Assembly: GCA_028023455.1 (NCBI GenBank)
Contig: JAQFVV010012490.1
Coordinates: 1,924,001 to 1,988,000 of the forward strand
Origin: Epiperipatus broadwayi
Taxonomy: Eukaryota > Onychophora > Udeonychophora > Euonychophora > Peripatidae
Direction: 5' to 3'
Length of the DNA stretch: 64,000 bases
Made by a program: the position numbers and the translations under genes
Notes under the pieces: generated by a model
Databases searched by the model: none
Seen by the model: the letters and a program-made list of their open reading frames with translations, nothing else
What the model was told of the DNA's origin: nothing
Shown: positions 1-12,500 of the stretch, in pieces
Layout of the letters: every line of letters begins with the position of its first letter
Numbering within the stretch: position 1 is the stretch's first letter

Positions 1-559
1 TTATATATGCATATTATACATACAAAAAACCAACTTTGTTATATATGTGTGTATTCTGAAAAGTACTGTACAATTATAGGTCAATAAACAATATGGGTTC
101 TATTCTAATAAAAGTTTATCAAAATGTTAGCTATTATATGCAATGTATGTTTATAAGAGGACTTGGAAAAAAATAGTGGACACCTCTGCTCTAGTGTATA
201 TAAATTTTAAGATTGCAATTGTTATAAAAAAAATAGTATGCATACATGAACAGATAACAGAATGTTAATAAAAATATACATTAAACAATCATTCTTTGTT
301 TACATATATATATATTGAGATGGAGCTTTGCCATCCCAATAATTAATTTAAGTGCAAATTTGTATGTTGGCCAAAACCAAGCTTAACATTATTTTGAAGT
401 TGTTTTTTTAGGTGTGGTATTACATATATATATGTACACATTAATAGAGAAAAAATGTTTATAATGTAGGGTCAGTTTATTTAAATGTAAAAAAATAAAA
501 ATGTGTACTTTATAGCCAAATTTGTTATCAATTTATAAAAGATTTTTTTATATTTAAGG

Positions 560-677
560 AACAATGCTTAATCATAAAACTCTTTATCAATAATTAATCA
601 ATTCATTGTATTAATTAGAACAATGCTTAATCATAAAACTCTTTATCAATAATTAATCAATTCATTGTATTAATTAA
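560..677. repeat. Two-copy 59-bp tandem duplication
   Basis: The unit starting AACAATGCTTAATCATAAAA at 560 recurs at 619 with no difference that I can see until the last base of the unit. The period is 59 bp and there are only two copies. The near identity points to a recent local duplication, for example by replication slippage. No function is evident. Confidence 0.9.
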
Positions 678-2817
678 AACTTTAACAAAATCTGTTTTTC
701 CTTCATTAAGTATTGTTCTAATTTTACATTTGTTATTTGTAAAATTTCAGATAGATTTAATTATAAATTTAGTGCATTCCTTAATTAAAGATTGCTGGCT
801 TATCTGGGTTTAAAAATGTAATCACTGACTTACTAATTAGTAGAAATTCCTGAAGTTCTTAATGTGCAAAACAATTAAATTTAGATCTATAAAATGACCA
901 ACTGAAAATTATATTTTATTCTTCTTAATCTGCTTGCTCATTCCTCATTCACTCATACTTGCTATTCAGCTTTTCTATTCAGCATTCTGGATTTTTTTCC
1001 AGCTTAACTTCAAGTGATTCCACTGTATTTACCTGTACCTGGCTACATTAACTCAAACCTTTGCCAATAACCTTGTTTAATACCATATGCTGCTAAAACA
1101 CCAGAAAAAACTTCACTCTCCAGCTTGAACATATAGCCATCATATATTAACCTTGCCTGCTAAGTGACCAATGACCAGCCATCTAATTACCACCAAAGAG
1201 ACTGTTGAAGAAAACTCCAATACTCAACCAATGAAACAAGGAAAACACAAGAGCATTGTCATGTCAGCATATGTACACATTTACTAATCAATCTTTCTGG
1301 AAAGTTTTTTTTTACTTTTTCTTTCTAGGCTGAATATAAAAACTTTTCACATGAACTATTATCAAGATACCATGAGTAATCCAGTGACATAAAATAGAAT
1401 GTAATTTTTTTATACGTCTACTTTTACCTATTTTTTTTCTTTTATATCTTTCATGTATTATTATTATTATTATTATTATAATTAATGTTTCTATTTAAAA
1501 TCCTATGCTAATTGACAGTCGATAGGATAATTAATATAAACTACTGTATTTATTGGATTTTGATTTTTTTTTTCTTTGTAAAGCTTTAAAAGACAATTAT
1601 TTGAAAGAATTCAAAGCCAGTTTCCCAATTCCCACTTTTATAATGGTTTTAAACAATCTAGATTACTTTAATAAGAATTTTAAAAACAGTATTAAGTTTT
1701 AAAATCTAGATGGAATTTTTTTGTTAGAATCTAGTTTTCAATAAATAATAATGCCTCAGAACTTTTAAAATCATCATTACATATTTGTACTTGAACTATA
1801 TAAATGTGCGCATATAATTTTTTATATAAAATGTTGAACTATTTAAATTATTGGCAGTTGTATTTATTTATAACATATGCACCTGAAAATAAAGAGGTTA
1901 TGCTGAAATGTGTATGCATGCATAAAATGTTTCTTTAGATACCAAGCAAGGTTTCATTTCTGTTTGCCTCTTTGATTTATTCTTGTTATTACCATTGTAT
2001 ATACACATGGATTTAGATTCTTTTCTATTCATCAGATACAGCGATCTTCTTGACCATGCTCATTTTCTATAAGTTATTTTATGTGTTATACCCATGAGTT
2101 ATTTACCACTTGAAATTTGCAGTTATTGATTTAAAATTGAGTAAAAAGCTTCTCCTACCCATGACTTCATATATTTTCATTCTTTAACATGGAATATTTA
2201 TTGGACTATTGATTATTGTTCTTTATATGTTTCTTTTTATAGGAGAGCTAGTGTACTGCATATGAGCTTTATTTAGTAATAATCAGCATGCATAAACTGG
2301 TATAGTGATTATACCCTAGATCATTGTTTATGGGCTAATATTACAGCAAACACAAATGTGCACACATATGGAAATTGTCAAGTCTCTGTTAAATTCAATT
2401 ATTATTAATGAACTAAAGTTAACATTGAGGGAAGAATAATATAATAAACAATCAGATATCAAATACATTGCCTAATTAATTTAAAAGAGTTAATAATCAT
2501 TTAAACCATATGTGTAAACTTTACCATTGATGTATGTTTATTTAATTGTTAATAAATATTGTTGTCAATTGTTATATTTGTCCCATGTTTTGTTTATTAT
2601 TGCCTGCCCTGCCAATTGTTTGTTTTACCAAGAATCTCAATTCTCCATGAACTAGCAGCAATAACAGATATATATGATGGATAGATGTAGTAGACCCTGG
2701 TAATAAATATATCCATCAGCAATTTATAAATTTTCTAAGCTAAAGGTTTAGTGCCATCCTCTGAAGTAGGATATTAGGTGCAGGATGTCTGGTATAATAT
2801 ACACCTAAATATGAAGT

Positions 2818-3265
2818 TAGTATAGCTCAATGCATGTGTAATTAAGAGAAGAAATCACTCTTCCTCAAGCTATGGATAAATAGTACTTTGTATGTTAAAC
2901 AAAAAAATCCAAAATAAGATGAAATTAGCTATTTTTGAAGCTTTTGGTGTTTATAAACTCAACTTTGCCAATATTGGAGGGAAAATATATATATCTCCCA
3001 GACGAAATATGACATTCATAATTAACTATACAAATATTAAGTTTAGAATCTTTCTTTTAATAATATTGTTTTAATAATATAAGTTAAAAATGGTAAACAT
3101 CAAATTACCATAGCTAAATGTACATGTAATTAAGGGGAATAAAAAAAACACCTTTCCCATCAGCTAGGAAAAAAACATGCTACATGTTTAACAAAAAACA
3201 AGAACAGAATAAACCACTCATTCTTTAAACTTTTGATGAATATAAACTTACTTTGGTTAATATTT
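2818..3265. repeat. Old diverged tandem duplication, period about 286 bp
   Basis: The segment 2818-2980 (TAGTATAGCTCAATGCATGT onward) resembles 3104-3265 (CATAGCTAAATGTACATGTA onward). They share, in order, ATTAAG(A/G)G(A/G)A, a cytosine-rich short tract, an A-rich tract after TGTTAAAC or TGTTTAAC, and CTTTTG(G/A)TG followed by TATAAACT. There are many substitutions and small indels, so the duplication is old. I do not recognise the unit. Confidence 0.55.
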
Positions 3266-4399
3266 GTGTGTTATTCAGAATAAATTTAATATATCAATTA
3301 GAGAAAATGATGTGATTAAGTTATAAAACAAATAATCAATTATCTCACATATTTGATAGTTCTTTTTTTATTCATGCAATCTTCCTTCACGTAAATTGAT
3401 CTGCCTTTGTAATGTAAGATTATTCAAAATGGAAATATAAACAATTAATAAAATGAGAAGATTGGAAACTCTAAAAATATAGATCTGGAAAAGAATTTAA
3501 AAAAAGATAAAATTTGAATATTAAGATTAACAACATAAAAGTACTGAAAAAACTAGATAAAAAAAATTATTTTTGAAGAAAGGCTAAAAATTATAAAAGA
3601 TTACAATAGAAAAAATGAAGATGTGAGGGAAAGAGATAGATAAAAAAAACTAATGAACTTAAAAAGAGAATAGCAAAAGACAAAATCTTATAGAAGAAAA
3701 ATAGCTCCTTTGATAAGCACACCAAAGGACTAAAAATCTTGTAAAAAATAATCTAATTTAATATCTGGAATTTTTTTTTTTTGATAGATGAATTAATGAT
3801 GGCAACGATAAAATCTTCCAATTGAAATTCATTGTTAATTTTGAAATTCTACTTTAGAAAGAAGTTCATCAATAAGTTGAAATTTAATATGATTATAATG
3901 TTATTTAGTTACAAATGATCAGTTGAATTCTATTCATTTTCTGAATGCTTAAAAATTAATGCTTCATATTTTAATCCCATATATTCATAAATAGTAAATT
4001 TTGAAAAAAAAAAAAAAAACAAAAAAAAAAAATCACACTCCTGGTATATATATTGAAAAAGAAAGAAATTAATACAAGAATTTATTTTCCCTCTTATTTA
4101 TGTTGAAAAATATTTTTACTCTTTAATTAACTATAGAAATAATCTTTTGACTTATTTCTGTCATTAAAAAATTAATCAATTTTTAAACATTAAACCATGA
4201 CTTCAATTTTTTTTAATTAAATAAAAAATTTAAACTAGCATTAATAATAGATTTTTAAAAAAAAATTTGTCCTTTATTTAAAAAAGTTTTGAGGTAAAAT
4301 TGATTTCAAAAACAAATTTATTTTCTTTTACTTTGAGTAATAAAAAAAAATCCAATAAAAATATTAGAAAACTAAATTATTAATATATTATATATTAAA

Positions 4400-5700
4400 C
4401 AGAATAACAAACAGATTACAAGTTCCTGTGAAAAACTAATGTTAGCTTAAATTCAAAATATATAAAAATCCAATTATAAAAAAAAACGTTTAAAATTGAA
4501 AAAAGTATTAATGAATGAATTAATATTTTACTTAGCATATTATTAATAAATAAAAAAATACTAACCCGTGGATATATATATATATATTGTATACAGATAT
4601 TTCAGTAACTATAATTTATATATATTCAGCCTTTTTCTTCTTGCCTAGCCGGAGAATATTTTCTGAATCACTATTTATAAAAACTATAATAAAGCGTTTA
4701 GGAAAAAACTTAACACAATGTACATTTTAAAATTTATTTTTAGTATACTTTTTGTTCTATTATCAAAGTTGTTTTTTTGTTTTTTGTAATATGTAAAGAA
4801 TCAAATTTTGAAATTTTTTTCAGCACTGTTTTTGTTTTATTTTTATTAAAAAAAAAAACAGTTTATAAATTTATTTTACAAAAATACAGTCAATATTAAA
4901 TAAAAATTACATAAAGATATGTAATGTACATATGATTGCTGTAGTTTTAATATTGTAAATGATTAAATTTTTGTTTTTGGCACTATTATATATTTTTTAT
5001 AGTTATGATAAAAATGGCCATTATCTTCAATATATCATAAACAAATTATAAGATTATTGATTTAAACTTGAGCAAAAAGTGATATTTTTAAACTTATGTT
5101 TAATAACCTTTGATTTATATAAAGTGATTATTAATTGAATAATGCACAAATTCCTTTTTCCTCTCAAAATAATTTGCAATTATAATGATTGTATTTACAG
5201 CTTCCAGCAAAATGATGTTCTTAAGAATTTTAATCCTAAATTGATTGAGTAAATGTATTTTATCTAAAGTACACATTTTAAAATATATTATTAGTGCACT
5301 CTGTTACAGTCATCAAAGCATGTTTTGATTAGCTATTGTATTTAATAAAATATTTTTTACAATCATTAATAATGAAAATCTTTTCTATGGAATAATCATA
5401 AATAAAAACATCTACAATCTTGCAAGGATATTGGATAAAAACTAGATAAATACATTAATTATATTTTAATTCTATATTCAAAACATAATATTGTACAATG
5501 TATAATGAACAAACTCTGTACTGTATATTTTTAGCTTGAATGTCATTATATTATTCTTGGATGATGTAGCTCTTAGTGAAGTCACTATCCTAAAATGTCA
5601 TCAATCTTACAAAAAAAGGGCCTCTGTTTAAAAAAACAAAAAAATTTTTTTTAAGTTTTGAATTTTTTTTTTTTTAAATTATTGTAGCAAATAACCATTT
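4400..5700. repeat. Old repeat block, uninterrupted copy 1
   Basis: This AT-rich block resembles, in the same order and orientation, the sequence at about 40290-40822 and 44070-44700. Anchors are ATACTAACCCGTGG here against GTGCTAACCTGTGA at 40378; ATTGATTGAGTAAATGTATT (about 5241) against ATTGATTGGATGAATATATT (about 44191); and GAAGTCACTATCCTAAAATG (about 5578) against GAAGTCGCTATCCTATGATA (about 44529). In copy 2 about 3.2 kb of mobile-element DNA lies between the two halves. Within the block, 4720-5050 and 5268-5410 also look like diverged copies of each other. No coding potential is seen. It may be an unnamed ancient repeat or a segmental duplication. Confidence 0.6.
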
Positions 5701-6430
5701 GCAATTGAAAATAGTGGATAAAAAAATTGATGATAGTTGATATGATAAAAATACATCAAATTCTGGGATAAATGTGTACATATACACAAATTTTACCTGC
5801 ATTTAAATATTTAAAAATTAATTACAGTATTAAAAAAATTAATGTAAACAGAATTTTTTAGTTCATGTACAAAAAGATTGCGATTAAATATAAAAGATAA
5901 TAGAAGTGTAATAGTACTTTAAAATGTATTTACTTAAAAGATAGTTGCAAATAAAATTAATTATTTTTTTATTTAATTAAATAACAACTGTTGAAAATAA
6001 TGATTAATTTTCAAAGTGTGCATTAAAAAGTTTTAAAGAGAAGATCTACCAATTACTCAAGTTCACTTTTCTAATAAATGCTGGAAAGAATTAATCATAT
6101 TCACAAATTTTTTAGAAAATATATAAGACATAAGGCTTTAAATGGATTTAAATTTACAATGATTGTCTAATGCTTTGTAAATGGAAATAAACGAACACAA
6201 AATTCAAGTAAAAAGATTTATATTAAAAATAAATATTTTAAAATGTAAGAACACAATAATATTTAAAAATCATCATTAAAACAAAATCATTAAATTTATT
6301 TTAGCGAAAATGTTTCAATACTTGAAATCAATTTATATTTATTTATAAACATTCGAAGTTAAACATTAAATATATATAAACTGATTTTATTTTTTTGAAG
6401 CTGAAGTATATAAATAACGAACTTTAAAGC
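5701..6430. other. AT-rich DNA, nothing recognised
   Basis: I see no open frame, no structured repeat and no regulatory motif that stands out from the base composition. Confidence 0.6.
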
Positions 6431-6433
6431 AAA

Positions 6434-6691
6434 ATGGTAGCATACCTGCCTACTATGACCATAACTTGAGGTTTAAATCCAGGCTGAGGAAAACTTAAAA
6501 AGTTTTGTAGATTCCAATCAAGCTTAAAATTTTTCTGTTGAGCAGCCGATCCATGACAAAATTTAACTAAACATTCACTGTTGATCAGTAATTGGATATC
6601 TACCTATTCTGAGCTAGAGAATACAGATGGAAAAATGCTATATCCTTTCACCATATAATAATTGTTAAGTATGATGATGATGATGATGATG

Positions 6692-6736
<45 letters not shown>
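6434..6736 (+). mobile_element. Probable tRNA-derived SINE ending in (ATG)n(ATT)n
   Basis: A GC-richer segment begins ATGGTAGCATACCTGCC (6434), which resembles an RNA polymerase III A box. About 35 bp later comes GAGGTTTAAATCCAGGC (about 6469), close to the B-box consensus GGTTCRANNCC. This spacing is normal for tRNA-derived SINEs. A roughly 190-bp body follows, then a tail of (ATG)n and (ATT)n from about 6670 to 6736. The LINEs in this window carry related (ATC)n(AAT)n tails, so one of them could have mobilised it; that is inference. A decayed copy of some other Pol III-derived repeat is the alternative. No clear target-site duplication was found. Confidence 0.5.
6670..6736. repeat. (ATG)n then (ATT)n microsatellite
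   Basis: About seven ATG units are followed directly by about fifteen ATT units. It forms the 3' tail of the probable SINE and lies 20 bp before the left arm of the foldback element at 6756. Confidence 0.9.
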
Positions 6737-6755
6737 TTAAAACTATAAAAAGAAG

Positions 6756-7813
6756 CTACAATACCTCAAAATATATATGATACTCATCTATGAAACAGTC
6801 TTCTTCATAAAGTATCACTTTAGAAATTTATAAGGGAACTATTATTTACCTGCAATCAAAATTGGCTTGTTCTAAAAATTAAAAGTAATATATATATATT
6901 TCTAAAAGCAAAATTTACTAAAAACAAAAAGCAATTTATTGAACAACATAAGAACAAAAATAGTAATAAAATTATTTTTATACGTTTATAAAACTGAAAG
7001 ATTTTTTTTATATAGAAAAATCTTAAATCACAGACATTATAGGATTCCCTAAGGTACTATTTACTCATTGAAAATATCTCTTCAACAAATTCGATGAATA
7101 GTGCACATATTTCATTTAATTAAAAAAAAAAAAATTAAAACAGCTCTCAAATTACAGAAGCTTAAAACAGTAAAAGTATTCAAGGATTATAAAACATAGG
7201 ATTACTGATATTTAGTCACAGGATGAACTAAAATCTTTTTTAGTAATTTATTTTCTTATATGGATTATTTATTTTAACAAGAGAATTCAAATATATTAGA
7301 AAACTGGTAAGAAGTAAATAAAATAAGAGGGCTAAATATCCATTAGGTTTATATATATTAAATTAATCAATGATTATAGTATATATAGTATTAAATTATA
7401 ATAAAGAAATATGGATTAAAAAGAACTATCACCTGGTAATTACAGGTTATTCAAGCTTACTATAGATGTAAAAAAAAAAATGCTCGTTTTATTTAAAGTT
7501 TATACTCACAATGTAATTTTAAATGTTTAATTATATAATAAACTGTACCAAAAGTAAATTTAAAAATGTATGTTGCATTAACTAAAATATGTTTTTTTAA
7601 TAGCTAGCCAGCTGTGAGGATTTGATTAGTTTTCCATCCTTATTTTATACTCTAGCTATGAACAGATAGATATGAATTAACCGACCTTTAATTTTTAGAA
7701 CAAGCCAATTTTGATTGCAGGTAAATAATAGTTCCCTTATAATTTCTAAAGTGGTACTTTATGAAGAAGACTGTTTCATAGATGAGTATCATATATATTT
7801 TGAGGTATTGTAG
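6756..7813. mobile_element. Foldback element with arms of about 127 bp
   Basis: The left arm (6756-6883, starting CTACAATACCTCAAAATATA) and the right arm (7687-7813, ending TATATTTTGAGGTATTGTAG) are inverted copies of each other with only a few differences. They enclose about 800 bp of AT-rich DNA without open frames. Long inverted termini without a transposase indicate a non-autonomous DNA transposon or foldback element. I found no convincing target-site duplication, so the superfamily is open. The left arm abuts the SINE tail; on the right a degenerate (ATA)n stretch begins near 7890. Confidence 0.7.
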
Positions 7814-9032
7814 TATGTGTTTATACCTACAAATTAATGATTGTTATAGATAGCATCTTATTTAAATTTTAATATTTATAATGTAAATATAATAATGATG
7901 ATAATAATAATAACAACAATACTCTATGCTTTCTGGTGCACTAGATGTATGTAGTTTTAGTATAAGTACAAATACTAGAAGACATAAAAACACAATAAAA
8001 AATAAATTAATAAATATTCAACAAAAAGGTAGAAAAATAATAGAAACGCAAATATATGTTGACACATGGTCTCTAATGCAACTTACTTCAAATCTGTAAG
8101 TGGTATATTGCTCATATATATGTTAATTTTTTTTCTTTAAATTTGTTTAAAATTTTATTCTCTGGTAATCAGCTTTTTTATTATACATCTTTGTAATTTT
8201 TTTTTTTTTCAGTCTATTTGGTATAATTTTTTTTTATACATATTCATGTTAAAAAAAATTTTTTTTATTCATTAATTTTTAACAATGTAATGCTTAATTT
8301 ATTTGTTTTTTGTAAATATTTAAACTGTAACCTATTGTAATTTGTCTTTTTCAATAAAGTTCCTTTGAAATATAATAAAAACTATAAGAATAACAATAAG
8401 AATACTGCTACTGCTGCTGCTATTATGGCTACTGCGGCTGCTGCTGCTACTGCTAATTTAATTTATTTACGTCTTCTAGTTTGAAATATACAAACCATTT
8501 ACAGGCAGAACACTCAAGCTATAATGACAGCAGTGTAATAATAATATAACAAACAAGAATTTATTTCCTATAATATAGATTTCATTATATTTATAAAATT
8601 ATCTACACAGAAAATGTCTATTTCTAATTTATTATCAATAGTATTGTTTAACTTGCTTATTCTTTGTAATGTAGAGTGTTCTAAATTTAAAGTTTTACTA
8701 GTTAATATTTCTATTTTCTTATGATATCTTGTGGCATGTTTTTTATTAATTTTTTAAATTTAATTTTAGTTTCTACAATTTGACAAGCATAAGTTCTCAT
8801 GTATATATATTAATATTAGATCTTTTAATTGTCTCTGTTTTATAAGTGAAATGTAATACTTCTTCTAATTTGCATTTATATATTTTATAAAATTGTTAAA
8901 TATTTTCTATAGCATGTTTACCATTGTTATATTGTATCTATTCCATATTTCTGATCCAAAATGTATCACTGGCAGTACTAGAACTTGAAATAATATAATT
9001 TTTGTTTATAAAAAGTTTTTACCATTTCTCAA
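7814..9032. other. AT-rich DNA with a short imperfect CTG/CTA repeat
   Basis: No gene is supported. An imperfect trinucleotide tract (mixed CTG, CTA and CGG units, about 8405-8456) is the only GC-richer structure. It is not part of a usable open frame. Long T runs are common between 8130 and 8270. Confidence 0.6.
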
Positions 9033-9052
9033 TATTATTATTATTATTATTA

Positions 9053-9461
9053 TTTCAATAAAGGTTTTATTGATCTCAATGGTTTACAAAAGTTTACATC
9101 TAGAAAATTTCAAATTTTATATACAATGAGTAATATTAGGGTAAACATATAAAGGGAATTTAATGGTTACACTTTGTGGTTAATGGACTATAACAATATG
9201 AAGGATAAAAAAAAACAAAAATAATTAGTTCTAAAGTTTGATGAGCTTAGTTTTATGGGCATGTCTTTTTGAATGTTAGTTTTTTTGCAGCATTCACAGC
9301 ATTGATGGTTGCCTTAACAATGACCATGTTGCTGCATATAAGTGGGGGTTGGTTATTATTCTATCTCTATTTCTAATGTGTAACAGTTTGTTGCTAAATG
9401 TAGCTGGGTGTCTGGTATTATTGCCAGTTAAGAAAGTACATCTGGTGCACCAGTACGCATA
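9053..9461 (-). mobile_element. LINE copy A, strongly 5'-truncated (3' end only)
   Basis: About 410 bp that match, with few differences, the 3' end of LINE copy D (24148-24560). Both carry, read on the plus strand, TTTCAATAAAGG, then CAAAAGTTTACATCTAGAAA, and end in the stretch encoding the conserved tail WCTRC. Element orientation is minus, with its 3' end at the (ATT)n tract around 9033-9054. Its 5' end stops at about 9461 inside the WCTRC codons, where another long (ATT)n tract begins. Truncation of this kind is normal for target-primed reverse transcription. No protein is encoded. Confidence 0.85.
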
Positions 9462-9542
<81 letters not shown>

Positions 9543-9554
9543 GATGATGATGAT
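9459..9554. repeat. Long (ATT)n then (ATG)n microsatellite between LINE copies A and B
   Basis: More than 25 ATT units are followed by about four ATG units. On the minus strand this is the (CAT)n(AAT)n tail of LINE copy B. It also forms the 5' boundary of the truncated LINE copy A. The open frame of 78 residues overlapping it is only a run of isoleucines and is not a gene. Confidence 0.9.
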
Positions 9555-12500
9555 GTTTCAAAGCAAAACTTTATTGAGTCTATAAAGTTACAGAGTCACA
9601 TCTAGTACTATATTGATTTGTTACAAATGCAAAACAAATTACAACAACTTTCAGTATATAAGTCTTTATCAATTCTGCATACTTTCTTGTTTTTAAATTT
9701 GTTCTTCTATTTAGTTCAGTTTATGCTTGCATCTCTTTGAAGTTGGAAAAAAATCTGATGTTGAAAAGTCATCATCTATCATATTGGACTTTATATTTTA
9801 TAGACTGGATCTTTGTTTCAAGTGTGACCATGTGGCTGTCTCTTTTTCTGAACAGTTCTAGTTTTATTGAATATGTTGCTGGGTGGCGTCGAGGGTTATT
9901 AGCAAGTGCAAAAGTGCATCTGGTACACCAGTAGGCATAAAGGCTATATGTTGCTGCATGAATAGCAGGGATGTTGCCTTTTTTAAATGTATTTATTATT
10001 TCATCAATTGAAATGATAGCCTTTCTGTATGTGGTAAACATTGTGTGACGTATTGTTTCTAGGGCACTGCAGGAATGAAGAAAATGATCGTCTCTTCTTC
10101 TCTATGACATAGCCCACACATGGGGTCTATATTTGTGTAGAATCTACGAAATCTGGGGAAATGTGTTGTGGGTAGAACATTAAGATTAAGCTTAAGTAGA
10201 AAATCAAATAATTTTGGTTCTAATGACCATTTTCTGAATTGTTGCAGTAGTTGCCTGTTGTCTATCCCAAGAACTGATGGATGTAGATTAGGTGTCTGGT
10301 TTGGGTATAGTATATTATAAATGTCCCAGTATGTATACTTGTTGTCATTATTGAGTGATATTTTGTTGTATATTGGCTCGAGTTCTTCAATCAGTGTGGA
10401 TAGATATCCATATGAAGGGGGTGGCCTGTCTGTGGGTATTATACTAATTACACACTCCAGGTCTGGAAATCTTTTTATGGTTGCTATTATTAGATTTACT
10501 GATTTCTGTGTGTAAAAAACATTGATTGTATGGAGTCCAAGTCCATTGCTATGTGGTGGTCTGCTCAGATTTTTTAAAGAGATTGCCACTGTCTATCTCT
10601 TCCATATTAGTTTGTTACAAATTGATGAGATTTTAGATATGACTGTTTTTGCAAATTTGATTATAAGTGTGTAGTAGGTAATTTTTGTAATTATAAGTTG
10701 ATTAAATAGTGTTACCTTTGCATATATTGACAGGTATGACTTTTCAAGTGAGGCTGTGATTTTTTCAGCATCTTTTTAATTTATTTTGAATTTTTTGCCT
10801 CATTCCATTGGTTCCAAGGTAGAATGGGAAACCAAAGAAAGCAGATGGTTTACCATTAAACATCTCTGTACAGTGCTTGCCTGTGTATATTGACCACGCA
10901 GCAATTTTATTTGTGTTAATTTTTAAATTAAACTTTGAGGTATAATTCTTGATTATCTCTTGTAATATGGGGAGGTTCTTTTTAGAGGGGAGGAAAACGG
11001 TTACATCATCCATATAGGCTTTGCATGATATATTTAAAGCAGTGTTTGGGATTTGAATGCCTTTTATTTTTTTCTGTATCTATTAATAGAGGATTTATAT
11101 ATATTGTAAGGAGCAAGGCACTGAGGGGGGATCCTTGTGGGATGGATTGACTCGGTCTGAAGGCTAGTGAATTTTTCCCATTCAATGTGATGTGAATTTG
11201 ACAGCTGAGTAGCAGATTGGCTATTATATATAGTAGGGATGGAGGTATTGTTGTTTTTTTCAGCACATCTAATAATTTGGCTATAGGCACTGAGTCAAAT
11301 GCTGCCTCAATGTCTAATTGAACTATAATTGGTGCATATTTCTTTCTTTTTTTACTACTTCGATTATTGTTTTGTACATTAAGGCACCCTGGCCAATGGA
11401 TGATCCTTTTTTGGCATATTGTGCTGATGATAACACAGGGAGTATATGTTGTTCTATTTTCTCCTTTATTACTCTTTCAAGAATTTTTATTCCTAAAGGT
11501 TGAAATTGGTCATAGATTAGATAAAGATGATATTGCTGTTGGTTTTTTGTTAAATGGAACCATTGCAATTGGGTATAGACTTTGTATGTTGTAAATTTTT
11601 TGGGATATGTAATTGGCTAGATCGCAGAGGTATTTGGCTGTGAAGGGACTAAGATGTTTGAACACAAATTTTGGAATTCCTTGTGGTCCTGGGTGACATG
11701 TGTTTGTTATTGTTGCAAGTTGAAATACAATATCAGTTGTTTTTATTGGTGTGTCTGTTTCAGGGTCTCCAAATATGTCTTCATTTGATATGTACACTCT
11801 TTGTTTTTGCAGTTTTTTTTTAAAGTGTTGATATATTGGGTTTATCATGTTATGTCCAGCTGTTATAGAGCCATCTATTTCAAGTGCCATAGGCACTCTG
11901 ACTGTGGATGGGTATCCCAGTGCCCACCGTATGTATGCTCTGGTCCAAGTGTGTTGTTGGGTAAGGTATATTTTTTTCTTTTTTATTGCTACATATTGCT
12001 TTAGTGTGTTGCATGTATTGTTGTACATTTCTGTAAGTTTTTTTATTTGTGTTAGATTATCTGTAGTTGGTCTGGAAATGATTATTCTTTTATGTAGTTC
12101 ATCTGCCAAAGCTAATAATCTGATGGGGGGTGTTGAATTGCAGGTAATATGATTGATGTTGAAAGAAAGTATATTGATGAATGCTATGTACTTTTGTACT
12201 GGATCGAGTGACATGTTTTGAAGTTTTTGGAGCATTATATATGTTTCTGAATACAGGAATTCAGTTGTTTGTGCTGGAAGAAGTATTCGCATAGTCTTTT
12301 GAAGGGCTATTGTTGTATTCTGTATTTTTGTTAGGTCGAGGGTGATGAACTCGGCAGCATGATCTGAGATTATAGATGGACAGAGTTCAAGATTAAAATA
12401 ATGATGTAACATTAGTGAGTAGAAACACAAATCAATAAATGACATATCTATTGTTATTAAATGATATTGAACGGAGTTATCTATTTGAAACAAAAATTTT
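9552..12500 (-). mobile_element. LINE copy B, 5'-truncated non-LTR retrotransposon
   Basis: An APE-type LINE lying on the minus strand. It retains the end of the endonuclease domain, the whole reverse transcriptase and the C-terminal domain, then a 3' untranslated region of about 210 bp ending in an AATAAAG-type signal and a (CAT)n(AAT)n tail. The 5' end is lost near 12500. The protein aligns throughout with copies C and D but copy B is somewhat diverged from copies A and D in the 3' untranslated region, so it may be a sister subfamily. The reading frame is broken, see the pseudogene entry. Confidence 0.9.
9772..12493 (-). pseudogene. LINE ORF2 remnant: end of APE endonuclease, reverse transcriptase, Cys-rich C-terminus
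   Basis: This was the polyprotein that nicks target DNA and copies the element RNA into it. Reading from 12493 downward: a segment with SDH (ISDHAAEF), the last catalytic motif of exonuclease/endonuclease/phosphatase-type APE domains; a linker of about 200 residues; then reverse transcriptase with AQYAKKGSS, motif A QLDIEAAFDSV (about 11310), the QGSPLSALL motif (about 11130), and YMDD (about 11013). The C-terminal part has CGLCHREEET near 10100, a Cys/His motif common after LINE reverse transcriptases, and ends with YWCTRC and RRHPAT. The frame shifts at least near 11510, 11300, 11010 and 10590-10060. The catalytic aspartates remain, but the chain cannot be made intact. The apparent start at 12493 is a truncation point, not a real start. 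Confidence 0.88.

Larger units (their letters stand above)
1..4400. other. AT-rich DNA without recognisable genes
   Basis: No coding region is supported. The only open frame here (60 residues at 2892-3074) has no recognisable motif and biased Ile/Asn/Lys content, as expected by chance in such DNA. The stretch contains homopolymer A and T runs, a short (ATT)n microsatellite at about 1457-1480, a 59-bp tandem duplication at 560-677, and an old diverged duplication (2818-2980 and 3104-3265) listed separately. Confidence 0.7.

Noticed and set aside
8405-8456. Polyalanine or polyleucine-coding exon from the CTG/CTA tract
   Set aside because: Imperfect trinucleotide tract without an extended open frame or splice signals.
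9349-9585. 78-residue open frame containing a long isoleucine run
   Set aside because: It is the translation of the (ATT)n/(ATG)n microsatellite and the flanking LINE 3' end.
10059-12493. Possible host gene cluster on the minus strand
   Set aside because: All pieces align in order with one LINE ORF2 and are separated by frameshifts.
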